Positions 9,207-17,793 of a DNA stretch of 64,000 nt are shown here, one piece after another. The notes beneath the pieces were generated by a model, which searched no databases, was not told where the DNA came from, and saw only the letters and a program-made list of their open reading frames with translations. How positions within the stretch are numbered: the first letter of the stretch is position 1; each line of letters opens with the position of its first letter. This DNA comes from JAIBBG01 sp040381475 (GTDB lineage Bacteria > Bacteroidota > Bacteroidia > Flavobacteriales_D > Sanyastnellaceae): NCBI GenBank assembly GCA_040381475.1, contig JBEIHH010000002.1, positions 73,950-137,949 of the forward strand. Reading direction: 5' to 3'. A program made the position numbers and the translations under genes.

Positions 9207-11441
9207 CTACTCAAAATCACTTTCGATGCGGTCTACAGTCAATACACCCTCCACTGCTTTGAGTTTGTCCATGAGAGAATTCAGGTGCATTGTATCATGC
9301 ACCAGTACTACCACTTTACCCTGAAATATGCCGTGGTTTGCTTCAAACGAAATGGCACGCATGTTTACGTTCATGTCCGTGGAAATGATGTTGGTGATGT
9401 TCTGAACAATACCCACATCATCAATACCGGAAAACTTCAGACCAACTTCAAACTGAACGGTGTCGGCGTTGCGCCATCTGGCTTTGATGACACGGTAAGC
9501 ATATTTGCTCATCAACTCCTGGGCATTTGGGCAATTCGTCCTGTGAATTTTGATGCCTTCATTGATGGTGATAAAACCAAATACCTCATCACCCGGAATT
9601 GGATTGCAACACGTGGCAAGCTTGTAATCCACTCTTTGTTGCTCATCGCCTATGAGCAGTGTTTCACTCTTGACTGGCGGTAAAACTGCTGTCTTTGTTT
9701 CAGTCGCTGGTTGCTCCGTTTCCTTTTTCCCCTCATCTTTCTTCTCAAACCTGATTCGGGTGCCTTCTACAATATGTCCACGCAGACGGGTAAGATCAAT
9801 GCGACCACGCGCAATCTGGTAATAAAGCTCGATCGTGTTTTCAGTTTCATAATGCCGAACGAACTCATCAATGTTCTTGCTGGTAAAATCAATTTTCAGC
9901 GAGTTAAATCGTCTGCGCAGCATTTCCTTTCCTTCATCAGCTATCTGCTTCTTCTCTTCGCGTAGGGCATTTCGTATCTTATGTTTTGCGCTGGCCGTAA
10001 CTACTATACCCAACCAGTCCTCTTTTGGTCGTTGCTTTTTCGAAGTAAGTATTTCAACCTGATCACCACTGCGCAACTTATGACTTAGCGGAACGAGCTT
10101 GTAGTTCACCTTCGCTCCTATGCACTGCGATCCAATCTGCGAGTGGATGTGAAACGCAAAATCAAGTGTAGTAGCACCCACCGGAAGCGTTTTTAAATCG
10201 CCATTGGGCGTGAAGACATAAATTTCTTCAGAAAAAAGCGACAGTTTAAAATTGTCGATGAAATCAATTGCATTGTCTTCAGGATTTTCCAGAACTTCAC
10301 GCACCTGAGTAAGCCATTTATCCAACTTACTTTCCGGGCTCTCCGGCGTGTCCTTGTATTTCCAGTGTGCGGCAAATCCTTTTTCTGCCATCTCATCCAT
10401 GCGCACAGAGCGAATCTGTACTTCAACCCACTTACCTGTTGGTGACATCACCGTGGTATGCAACGATTCGTATCCACTGCTTTTTGGAATACTGATCCAG
10501 TCGCGAAGGCGTTCAGGACTTGGCTGATAAAAATCGGTGACGATTGAATACACCCGCCAGCAATCACTCTTTTCCGTATCTGACTCGGTATCCAATATGA
10601 TTCGAATAGCAAATACGTCGTATATCTCCTCAAAAGGAACTCCCTTCTTCACAATTTTATTCCAAATGGAATAAATGCTTTTCGTGCGGCTCTTGATTTC
10701 ATATTTCAATCCGGCCTTATCCAAAGCCCTTCGAATGGGCAGCGTAAATGCGTTGATAAAACGCGTTCTGACCGCTTGGGTCTTCTGAAGTTTGCTGACG
10801 ATTTCCTCATAAATCTCAGGGTCCTTGAACTTCAGCGCAAGGTCCTCGAGTTCCGTTTTGATGTTGTAAAGCCCCAGCCTGTGTGCTAATGGAGCGTACA
10901 TGAACAAAGTTTCACTGGCTATCTTCAATTGCTTTTCGCGCTTCATGTGATCCAGTGTGCGCATATTGTGCAATCGATCGGCCAGCTTGATCAAGATCAC
11001 CCGCACATCATCACTCAGTGTGAGCAGCATTTTGCGGAAATTTTCCGCCTGGTCACTTGTATTTTCATAGTTACTGAATCCGGAAATCTTAGTCAGCCCA
11101 TCGATGATGACTCTTTCCCTCTTACCAAAAAGACTTTGAATATCGTCGAGTGTAATCTCCGTGTCTTCAACAGTATCGTGCAGCAGCGCGCAAACTATGC
11201 TTGTCGTATCAAGACCAATTTCCTCCGCGGCAATTTTGGCGACAGCAAGTGGATGATAGATATAAGGCTCACCACTTTTGCGGCGCATGTCTTTGTGCGC
11301 CTCTGCGGCAAGTTCAAAAGCTTTTCTGATTCGGGCACGATCTGCCCGGGCACGCGAACGATGGCTTACACGCAACAAACTTCTATATTGTCTAAGTATC
11401 TCGCGTTTTTCTTCCTCTATGTCGATTTCCGATTTCAGCAT
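9207..11441 (-). CDS. rel: Bifunctional (p)ppGpp synthetase/hydrolase, Rel/SpoT
   Basis: 744 residues, the long Rel/RelA/SpoT architecture. The HD hydrolase domain (about 40-200) contains the intact ALLHDTVEDT motif at 85-94, so alarmone hydrolysis is expected. The synthetase domain (about 235-360) contains YDVFAIRII, GYESLHTTV and EVQIRSVRMDEMAEKGFAAHWKY. Next come a TGS domain (about 400-460: VFTPNGDLKTLPVGATTLDFAF), a zinc-finger/helical region (TCCNPIPGDEVFGF near 625) and a C-terminal ACT domain ending VDRIESDFE. The whole set supports ribosome-coupled stringent control. It is the first gene of the minus-strand run rel - fur - purA - OstA-like. Confidence 0.96.
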   Translation of the reverse strand: MLKSEIDIEEEKREILRQYRSLLRVSHRSRARADRARIRKAFELAAEAHKDMRRKSGEPYIYHPLAVAKIAAEEIGLDTTSIVCALLHDTVEDTEITLDDIQSLFGKRERVIIDGLTKISGFSNYENTSDQAENFRKMLLTLSDDVRVILIKLADRLHNMRTLDHMKREKQLKIASETLFMYAPLAHRLGLYNIKTELEDLALKFKDPEIYEEIVSKLQKTQAVRTRFINAFTLPIRRALDKAGLKYEIKSRTKSIYSIWNKIVKKGVPFEEIYDVFAIRIILDTESDTEKSDCWRVYSIVTDFYQPSPERLRDWISIPKSSGYESLHTTVMSPTGKWVEVQIRSVRMDEMAEKGFAAHWKYKDTPESPESKLDKWLTQVREVLENPEDNAIDFIDNFKLSLFSEEIYVFTPNGDLKTLPVGATTLDFAFHIHSQIGSQCIGAKVNYKLVPLSHKLRSGDQVEILTSKKQRPKEDWLGIVVTASAKHKIRNALREEKKQIADEGKEMLRRRFNSLKIDFTSKNIDEFVRHYETENTIELYYQIARGRIDLTRLRGHIVEGTRIRFEKKDEGKKETEQPATETKTAVLPPVKSETLLIGDEQQRVDYKLATCCNPIPGDEVFGFITINEGIKIHRTNCPNAQELMSKYAYRVIKARWRNADTVQFEVGLKFSGIDDVGIVQNITNIISTDMNVNMRAISFEANHGIFQGKVVVLVHDTMHLNSLMDKLKAVEGVLTVDRIESDFE

Positions 11442-11556
11442 AAGTGCTGCAAAATATAAACGCCTTTGTCATGGTGATTCATTTTTTCATCCACATGTCT
11501 GCGTTCAGATCAAAGATAACGCACACAACGATTGACAGGCTTAAATTCGCGCACTT

Positions 11557-13119
11557 GTGAAACTCCGATTACGTCATAAGATTTCCATCTCTTCGGCATG
11601 GACGTTTGCGTTCTTGCTGGCTGCACTTGCCTGCTGGTCACAACAATCCGGCGAAGGTTTTTACCGTCAGTTCGGTGACTCTCTTGACCGATTGCTCAAC
11701 AGCAAAAAAATCTCGATTCACTCCAATATTCAACCCGCCATTCAGGGCTATGACACACTGGTTTACTCCTTTTCTTCACAAGATAAAAATGTTACAGGAA
11801 TACGTATTACTTCAGTGTATTCTGTGCAAGGTGGATTTCAAGCCTTAGACTCCAGCAAAGCGCTAGGTTACGGTTTTGTTGGCGCTGAAGCTCGTTGGAG
11901 TAAAAACAACAAGTGGTTTATCCATGGCGGCTATAGCCTCACCGGAGGACAAATACCATCTTATCTTTCGCAACTCGCCTCCGGACAAAGATTCCTAGCG
12001 GGATCAGGATTTGCCATAAACGACCAAAAAGAGCTTTATCATGCACACTACGCTTATGGTTCTGCTGCATACAATCGGGGTAAACATTTTCATTTTGAAA
12101 TAGGGAAAGGCAAACATTTTTGGGGCGATGGGCATCGTTCGCTCGTGCTCAGCGACAATGCTTCGTCATTTCCTTATGCACGTATTACTACCAACGTGTG
12201 GAAGTTGCGATATACCAATTTGTGGATTCAGCTTCGCGACAACAGCTTCGGGCAAGTGAGTATGCGCGATCTGCGCACCAAATATGCTGCCCTCCATGCA
12301 TTGAGTCTGAATGCAACTAATAAGTTCAACATTACCATTTATGAAATGGTTGTGTGGCAAGACAGCGATACGATGAGTCGACGCACACTAGACATCGGCT
12401 ACCTCAATCCTATCATTTTTTACAGACCGGTGGAATATGCGATCGGTTCACCAGACAATGTAATTCTGGCTATGAGTATGCGATATAAAGCGCATAAAAA
12501 CTTTCAGGTATATGGGCAGTTTGTTTTGGATGAATTCAATCTGACACAATTCCTCAAACGACAGAATTGGTGGGGTAACAAATTTGGCGGACAATTCGGT
12601 TTCAGATGGTTCAACGTCACACAGGGATTGAGTTGGCAATCGGAAGCCAATATTTCCCGTCCTTTTATCTATACCCACGGCAGTTCTGTGCAGGCCTGGA
12701 CACATTTCAACCAGGCACTGGCCCATCCATTGGGAGCCAATTTTTTTGAATGGGTCAATAAATGGCGATACGAAAAACCACAGCTGCGGATCGAAGCACA
12801 ACTTAACTATGCCATTTACGGTCGAGATTACGACAGCGACGGGGATGGCAACTTGGATAATTTCGGAGGCAATATCAACCGGTCATACCGCAATCCATTC
12901 GATGGTGCATTTGGTCACCCGATGTTTCAGGGACAACGCACCAGTCTCTTGTTCGGCAGCATCATGCTCAGTCGTACATTACAGAAATTGCCTATGAGCG
13001 AAGTCTTCATTCAATACACTCACCGCATTGAGCACACGCAACAATTCGACAATACCAACGGTTTCATCACAGCCGGTATTCGTTTGCGCGGTGTGCTTGA
13101 GCCGGTAAGGGATTATTAA
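11557..13119 (+). CDS. Wzi-like capsule-assembly/outer-membrane beta-barrel protein, paralogue A
   Basis: 520 residues starting at a GTG. A signal peptide ends at ALACWSQQ, followed by a beta-strand-rich body typical of an outer-membrane barrel. Residues about 182-205 read GKGKHFWGDGHRSLVLSD followed by FPY, closely matching GQGKSFYGNGYRSLLWSD...PY in the protein at 34030-35649. The two therefore belong to one family that resembles the capsule-assembly protein Wzi. A Wzi-type role in surface-polysaccharide attachment is inference; no functional residues are known to me. A TAAATTCG box ends 7 bp before the GTG, implying a very short or absent leader. Divergent from rel. Confidence 0.7.
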   Translation: MKLRLRHKISISSAWTFAFLLAALACWSQQSGEGFYRQFGDSLDRLLNSKKISIHSNIQPAIQGYDTLVYSFSSQDKNVTGIRITSVYSVQGGFQALDSSKALGYGFVGAEARWSKNNKWFIHGGYSLTGGQIPSYLSQLASGQRFLAGSGFAINDQKELYHAHYAYGSAAYNRGKHFHFEIGKGKHFWGDGHRSLVLSDNASSFPYARITTNVWKLRYTNLWIQLRDNSFGQVSMRDLRTKYAALHALSLNATNKFNITIYEMVVWQDSDTMSRRTLDIGYLNPIIFYRPVEYAIGSPDNVILAMSMRYKAHKNFQVYGQFVLDEFNLTQFLKRQNWWGNKFGGQFGFRWFNVTQGLSWQSEANISRPFIYTHGSSVQAWTHFNQALAHPLGANFFEWVNKWRYEKPQLRIEAQLNYAIYGRDYDSDGDGNLDNFGGNINRSYRNPFDGAFGHPMFQGQRTSLLFGSIMLSRTLQKLPMSEVFIQYTHRIEHTQQFDNTNGFITAGIRLRGVLEPVRDY

Positions 13120-13233
13120 GGTTATCGCTTTCCACCTCTGTATTCTCTAATGAAAATCAGCAGGAATAAAAATAGGTCAGGCATTATTCATTCTTATTCT
13201 CAGCCTGATTCTATTTCTGTTTTCATTCTATTA

Positions 13234-13241
13234 TAATTTTG
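13234..13241 (+). promoter_or_regulatory. Possible -7 box upstream of ctaB
   Basis: TAATTTTG matches TAnnTTTG and lies 22 bp before the TTG start of ctaB. I see no TTG at the expected upstream spacing, so this is only a candidate. Confidence 0.4.
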
Positions 13242-13263
13242 TCGCACCAATTTTAAACTTCTC

Positions 13264-14169
13264 TTGGAAAATACCACCGGAATTCAGGCAGAAAGTCTCA
13301 AGCGCCAGACTGTAGCGCATGATGTAGCCATGTTGTTCAAACTCAGGCTCACTCTGCTTGTCATCATTTCTGCTGTGCTCGGTTATTTCATGGGCAACAA
13401 CACCACCGATTGGGGAGTTGTACTGGCACTTTGTGTTGGCGGTTTACTTCTAACCGGAGGAAGCAATGGCATGAACCAGGTGCTTGAAAGAGAATGGGAC
13501 AAACTCATGCACCGCACACAAAACCGCCCGCTTCCAGCAGGAAGGATGCAGGTTCGTGATGGTCTCATCATCTCGATGATATCGGGTATTGCAGGCATAT
13601 TCATACTCTGGTACTTCATCAATACTGCCTGCGGTATACTTGGACTCCTCGCCTTCTTCATGTATGTGTTCATCTATACACCAATGAAACGGGTGTCGTC
13701 GCTCGCAGTGTTTGTCGGAGCATTTCCCGGAGCAATTCCCCCGATGCTGGGCTATGTGGCTGCGACCAACAACTATGGACTTGAAGCAGGTTTGCTATTT
13801 GCTATGCAATTCATGTGGCAGTTCCCGCACTTCTGGGCCATTGCCTGGGTAGCTCACGATGATTATGTGAGGGGCGGCTACAAACTCCTGCCATTCAACG
13901 ATGGCCGAACCAAACAAACTGCATTTCAGATTTTGCTGTATTCACTTTTTCTAATACCAGTCAGCCTGCTGCCCTGGGCACTGCCTGTGAACAATCCGAT
14001 GATCGGCAATATTGCCGCCGTTGTGGCCATTCTCGGTGGTCTCGTTATGTCCTGGTATTCCTTCAGACTTGTAAAATCTTGCGACCTTGCTGATGCCCGC
14101 AAGGTCATGTTCGCTTCGTTTTTCTATTTGCCCATTGTGCAGTTGTTTTATGTCATAGACAAACTGTGA
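13264..14169 (+). CDS. ctaB: Protoheme IX farnesyltransferase (heme O synthase)
   Basis: 301 residues of the UbiA prenyltransferase superfamily with about eight to nine membrane segments. It adds a farnesyl group to heme b, giving heme O, the precursor of heme A for cytochrome oxidase. The first aspartate-rich site appears as NQVLEREWDKLMHRTQNRPLPAGRM (shown split: NQVLEREWDKLM, then HRTQNRPLPAGRM). The conserved YTPMKRVSS and the FMWQFPHFWAIAW loop of CtaB/CyoE follow. The TTG at 13264 gives the full ORF; an ATG at 13330 just before LFKLRLTLL is an alternative. It leads the cytochrome-oxidase block, and ctaA, which acts next in the pathway, is at 60353. Confidence 0.93.
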   Translation: MENTTGIQAESLKRQTVAHDVAMLFKLRLTLLVIISAVLGYFMGNNTTDWGVVLALCVGGLLLTGGSNGMNQVLEREWDKLMHRTQNRPLPAGRMQVRDGLIISMISGIAGIFILWYFINTACGILGLLAFFMYVFIYTPMKRVSSLAVFVGAFPGAIPPMLGYVAATNNYGLEAGLLFAMQFMWQFPHFWAIAWVAHDDYVRGGYKLLPFNDGRTKQTAFQILLYSLFLIPVSLLPWALPVNNPMIGNIAAVVAILGGLVMSWYSFRLVKSCDLADARKVMFASFFYLPIVQLFYVIDKL

Positions 14170-14171
14170 CA

Positions 14172-14582
14172 ATGCAACTTATCAACTTGATCCCGTTGTT
14201 TTGTCTTTTTTGTGTTCCATTTTTTTCATCCAATTTCTATGCTCAGCAGATCGAAACGGATATGCTTAATATCAGTGTTGTTGAGGAAAAACAAGATCAA
14301 CCAAATAATACTATGTTCATCCAAATCGGCCCGACATAAGGAAACTGGCTCAGGGCCGACGCTTACAACTCTTCCGGACATGTTTATCGTCGCATTCACA
14401 GACACCGGATTCAAAAATTCATGAAAAAATTCAATGCAATTCCGACAAACTGGCGCGATTGTGATTTTTGTCTGATGTCGACCATCACTGCTGAAGGGCA
14501 TGGAGAAAAATACGTCAAACGAAGCCCCATCAATTTTTCCAACCCGAAAAAACTAAAACATATATTGAAGATCTGGAAATAG
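14172..14582 (+). pseudogene. Possible broken gene: secreted-protein N-terminus, in-frame TAA, then an open continuation
   Basis: From the ATG at 14172 (2 bp after the ctaB stop) the frame codes for 55 residues with a convincing signal peptide (hydrophobic run ending SSNFYAQQ). It is then closed by TAA at 14337-14339. The same frame continues without a stop for 80 more codons (14340-14579) to TAG at 14580, with coding-like composition (NWRDCDFCLMST, then KYVKRSPINF). Read through, this would be a 135-residue secreted protein. It may be a pseudogene, a sequencing error at the TAA, or a genuine 55-residue peptide followed by noncoding DNA. I recognise no family. It fills most of the gap between ctaB and the first subunit III gene. 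Confidence 0.4.
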
Positions 14583-14649
14583 TTGTGTAATTCATATCAC
14601 GAATTGACAACCTTTGCGCCCGAATCTTGTTTCTGAAAAAAAAGTCAAT

Positions 14650-15426
14650 ATGGCCTCTCAAATAACCAACAGCAAAACAGACGTATTCAGGGATCTTGAT
14701 CCAGAAGTAAAAGTAAGAACCCGCAAAATGATGATGTGGTTCATCATTTTTGCAGTTGTGATGCTTTTTGGCGGAATCACCAGCGCCATTATTGTGCTCT
14801 ACGGCAAACTGGTTTGGCCACACGTTACGCCCCCTGCAGAACTTTGGATCAGTAATGGCCTGATTGTGCTTTCTTCAGTTACGCTGATACTCTCATTAAA
14901 AGCGCTAAAAGGCGGCAAACAACAACTTGGACTGTTGCTTCACACGATCACGTTTATTCTGGGAATCGGATTCGCCATTTCTCAGAATCAAGCCTGGAAT
15001 AAAATGTCAGAAAGGGGTATGGGTTATACAACTTCACTGAACGAGCAGGGGCTCAAAGCATACCGTTGGAATACGCTTGGAAAGCTTCAGGGTGAATACG
15101 GTAAGGATTTCTGGTTCGAGATGAACAATGAAAAACTGATTCTCGAAAACGGACAGTATTACAAACCAAGCGATCCTTCAAAAACCGTTACAAATACCGT
15201 AATGACCACCTTCAATGCTTTTGGCGCAATGCTGAGTGTTCTGATATATGTACACATCATTCACCTTGCGTTCGGCCTGGCTTATCTGGCGGTGAACACG
15301 TTACGCATTTTCCGTGGTAAAATCAACTCAGGCAATACGCTGAGCGTATATGTGAGTGGAATGTATTGGCACTTTCTCGGACTTTTGTGGTTGTATCTCT
15401 TCTACTTCCTGTTCTTCATCTTCTAA
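14650..15426 (+). CDS. Cytochrome c oxidase subunit III-like membrane protein (first copy)
   Basis: 258 residues from the ATG at 14650. A TTG at 14614 would add 12 residues with no family support. It has five predicted membrane segments: two near residues 35-100, one around 110, and two at the C-terminus (VLIYVHIIHLAFGLAYL and WHFLGLLWLYLFYFLF). The final HxxH-type and YWHFLGLLWLYLFY pattern is that of heme-copper oxidase subunit III. Between the third and fourth segments lies a hydrophilic loop of about 70 residues (NQAWNKMSERG to KTVTN), probably extracytoplasmic. Two subunit III proteins in tandem are usual in this phylum. The role in the oxidase is assigned by family and position. Confidence 0.82.
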   Translation: MASQITNSKTDVFRDLDPEVKVRTRKMMMWFIIFAVVMLFGGITSAIIVLYGKLVWPHVTPPAELWISNGLIVLSSVTLILSLKALKGGKQQLGLLLHTITFILGIGFAISQNQAWNKMSERGMGYTTSLNEQGLKAYRWNTLGKLQGEYGKDFWFEMNNEKLILENGQYYKPSDPSKTVTNTVMTTFNAFGAMLSVLIYVHIIHLAFGLAYLAVNTLRIFRGKINSGNTLSVYVSGMYWHFLGLLWLYLFYFLFFIF

Positions 15427-15610
15427 TTTGAGATCTCTCTTGCTCTTTGTTTATTTAGATTCATTATAAACAATAGTGTCCAATTTTCATTTTGTTGGTT
15501 ATCAGACCTCGACGTTTGAAAAAACAACGAACAAATGACCCTTTTTTTTGATGTATTGTCTTGGTCATGGCCATTTGATTACTAAACTTGCCGCCAAATT
15601 TCAGGACCTT

Positions 15611-16663
15611 ATGTCAGGACAATCAGAAGCAGTAAGCAAAGAGCAACTCTGGAGTGGCGGTCGTTCGCCTTTCAGCATCAGCTATGGGAAAATGATGATG
15701 TGGTACTTCCTCGTTTCGGACGCACTCACATTCGGTGGACTTCTTACCGCATATGGAGTTATCCGTCACGCATCTTCAGATCCATGGCCTGTTGGAGAAC
15801 AGGTATTCGAGGCGCTGCCGTTTCTTCACGGATCTTACCCACTGATGTATGTGGCTCTGATGACGTTCATTCTGATCATTTCATCTGTGACCATGGTACT
15901 CGCAGTTGAAGCCGGTCATCGCCGCGATAAGCAAGGAGTTATCAAGTGGATGTTCTATACATTCATTGGTGGCGTATTCTTCCTCGGCTCACAAGCATGG
16001 GAATGGTCGCACTATATCCATGGTTCTGGCGGCGCATTTCAGCTACAAGCGCCTGTTTCAGTTTCAGGAGATATGAATGGCAAGGTTTTTCAGAGAGAAC
16101 TCGCTGCGGGTTCATGGGTGCACTTTACTTCAGATCTTGGTCATAAATATGAGCATGCATTGGAGCATGGTGACAAGGTTGAAATTGCCAATGGCAATAT
16201 GATCATCACCAGCGCAGGACATCACGCCGACCATGGTCACGATGATCACGCTCATGCATCCGCAGAGCAAACAGTTGAGCAAATACCACTTGAGCTTGTT
16301 CTGAACAAATACACACTTGAGCATGAGAATGGTGAGGATTTCAGAAAGATGATGGTTACCGGCCCGGAAGCTGAGAAACTCATGCGCAGCATGGCCAGCA
16401 ATACGGTTGTTTTCGGAGCAAATCTGCAGAAAAATGAATATGCCGTTCAGCAACAATATGCCAACTTTTTTTTCTTCATTACCGGATTCCACGGATTCCA
16501 CGTATTGCAGGGTGTAATCATCAACCTCATTGTATTCCTCATGGCTTACAGAGGAGTATTTGAGCGCCGCGGACACTATGAAATGGTAGAAAAAGTGGGA
16601 CTGTTCTGGCACTTCGTAGATCTTGTGTGGGTATTCGTATTCACATTTTACTACCTCGTTTAA
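15611..16663 (+). CDS. Cytochrome c oxidase subunit III with a large His-rich insertion (second copy)
   Basis: 350 residues from the ATG at 15611. An in-frame TTG at 15548 would add 21 residues without family support. The N-terminal half has KMMMWYFLVSDALTFGG and three further membrane segments with GSQAWEW. The C-terminal half has NFFFFITGFHGFHVLQGVI and FWHFVDLVWVFVFTFYYL, both classic subunit III features. Between the two halves (about residues 140-275) lies an insertion of some 130 residues that contains a histidine/aspartate-rich stretch (HHADHGHDDHAHAS) near residue 205. The insert could bind metal or contact partner subunits, but that is inference. Followed 30 bp later by the subunit IV gene. 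Confidence 0.88.
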   Translation: MSGQSEAVSKEQLWSGGRSPFSISYGKMMMWYFLVSDALTFGGLLTAYGVIRHASSDPWPVGEQVFEALPFLHGSYPLMYVALMTFILIISSVTMVLAVEAGHRRDKQGVIKWMFYTFIGGVFFLGSQAWEWSHYIHGSGGAFQLQAPVSVSGDMNGKVFQRELAAGSWVHFTSDLGHKYEHALEHGDKVEIANGNMIITSAGHHADHGHDDHAHASAEQTVEQIPLELVLNKYTLEHENGEDFRKMMVTGPEAEKLMRSMASNTVVFGANLQKNEYAVQQQYANFFFFITGFHGFHVLQGVIINLIVFLMAYRGVFERRGHYEMVEKVGLFWHFVDLVWVFVFTFYYLV

Positions 16664-16693
16664 AACAAATAACAAGAAATTCAGACCAATCAT

Positions 16694-17071
16694 ATGGAAA
16701 GAGATGACCTCATCGTGAATGATAGCTATGCTACAAACGCTTATCACAATGAAGAAGAAGGAAAAAAGATCCGTAAAAAGATCTATATGGTTACTGTGAT
16801 TCTCACAGCGATCACGGTATTCGAAATTTTCATGGGCGTGTATTTCAAGCGCAACGGCACCGCAACATGGGAAACTATCAAAATGCTTTTCCTCATTCTT
16901 ACATTGGTAAAGGCAGCCTACATCGTGCTGATATTTATGCACCTGGGTGATGAAAGGAAAAATCTCAAGTACGTAATCTTATTGCCCTATGCGTTGTTTA
17001 TTTTGTACTTGATATTTATAGGCTTGTATGAAGGTCTTTCTGTACAGGATTTGAACAACACATTTGGTTAA
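16694..17071 (+). CDS. Cytochrome c oxidase subunit IV-like protein
   Basis: 125 residues with three predicted membrane helices: IYMVTVILTAITVFEIFMGVY, MLFLILTLVKAAYIVLIFMH (ending MHLGDERKN) and VILLPYALFILYLIFIGLY. The middle helix followed by HLGDE is the mark of the bacterial COX4 family, a small subunit that helps assemble the heme-copper oxidase. The N-terminus is acidic and cytoplasmic. It lies between subunit III and the SCO-type genes in one transcription direction with very short gaps. Confidence 0.85.
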   Translation: MERDDLIVNDSYATNAYHNEEEGKKIRKKIYMVTVILTAITVFEIFMGVYFKRNGTATWETIKMLFLILTLVKAAYIVLIFMHLGDERKNLKYVILLPYALFILYLIFIGLYEGLSVQDLNNTFG

Positions 17072-17079
17072 GAGAATAC

Positions 17080-17793
17080 ATGTATTCAAAAAATAAATGG
17101 AAAAAGTATATTGGCCTGGCCGGTATACTTTTTTTGTTTCCACTTCTCTGGCTGCTGTTCTTCGGAGTCTTCGGCGAGCACAAGTTTAAAACCTTGCCTT
17201 ATTATGGACCTGAAGCAATCAGAGGTGCTGATTCCAGCAGTTACATCATTCCGGACTTTGCTTTCAGTGACGAAAACGGAAATATATACACACGCGATTC
17301 TTTACTGGGAAAAGTTTGGCTGGCAACATTCTACAATTTAGGTAGTCAAAACCTTAGTGGTATTACTGAGCGCTTGCTCACTGTAAACTTCAAATATGCC
17401 GGCGAGTCTGATATTCTTATCGTCAATTTTTCTACTGACTGCAATATCGATACACAGCAGATGCGGTCGGACTATGTCCAGCAAAACACACGTTACAACG
17501 AATTTCCCGGAAAATGGAAAATGCTCACGGGAAATCAGGACGCCATGCAAGCCTATATTCGCAACGGGTTCCTGATCAACGATATCAGCAACGAAGCCAT
17601 TTTCAGATTGATAGATGCAGACGGGCATATCAGAGGATTGTATGGCAATACCGAATACCACTTTTTAGGCGGAGGAGGAGACAGCATACCGGGAGCGATT
17701 CAAGATATTGCCCTTCTGAAAAAGGAAATTGACCTCAGAAACTACAATGAAAGAAAAGCACGCGAAAAAGCGAGAGATGGCAAATCCGACTAA
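17080..17793 (+). CDS. SCO1/SenC-family paralogue lacking all three metal ligands
   Basis: 237 residues with one N-terminal membrane anchor (about 10-31) and a thioredoxin-fold domain alignable by eye with the next protein. Both begin the domain with KTLPY(Y/F)G and share the GKVWLATFY / ITIADFFF strand, WKMLTG / WNFVTG, and IDADGHIRGLYGN / LDPGLHIRGYYDG. SCO proteins bind copper through CxxxC and a distant histidine. Here the CPTIC positions are G88-S-Q-N-L92 and the histidine position is an asparagine in the ISNEAIF segment. It therefore should not bind copper in the canonical way and may be a partner or chaperone of the downstream SCO. It overlaps that gene by 17 bp. Confidence 0.8.
   Translation: MYSKNKWKKYIGLAGILFLFPLLWLLFFGVFGEHKFKTLPYYGPEAIRGADSSSYIIPDFAFSDENGNIYTRDSLLGKVWLATFYNLGSQNLSGITERLLTVNFKYAGESDILIVNFSTDCNIDTQQMRSDYVQQNTRYNEFPGKWKMLTGNQDAMQAYIRNGFLINDISNEAIFRLIDADGHIRGLYGNTEYHFLGGGGDSIPGAIQDIALLKKEIDLRNYNERKAREKARDGKSD

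Noticed and set aside
14212..14501. Overlapping plus and minus frames within the ctaB/subunit III gap
   Set aside because: Neither has a signal peptide, motif or start context; the frame beginning at 14172 explains the stretch better.
16130..16942. 270-codon open frame on the minus strand across the oxidase subunit III and IV genes
   Set aside because: It is antisense to well-supported membrane-protein genes and has no signal, domain or promoter; long antisense frames arise easily here from codon bias.
17729..17776. Longer start for the intact SCO gene
   Set aside because: The lipoprotein signal begins right after ATG 17777, while the extension is charged and would bury it.
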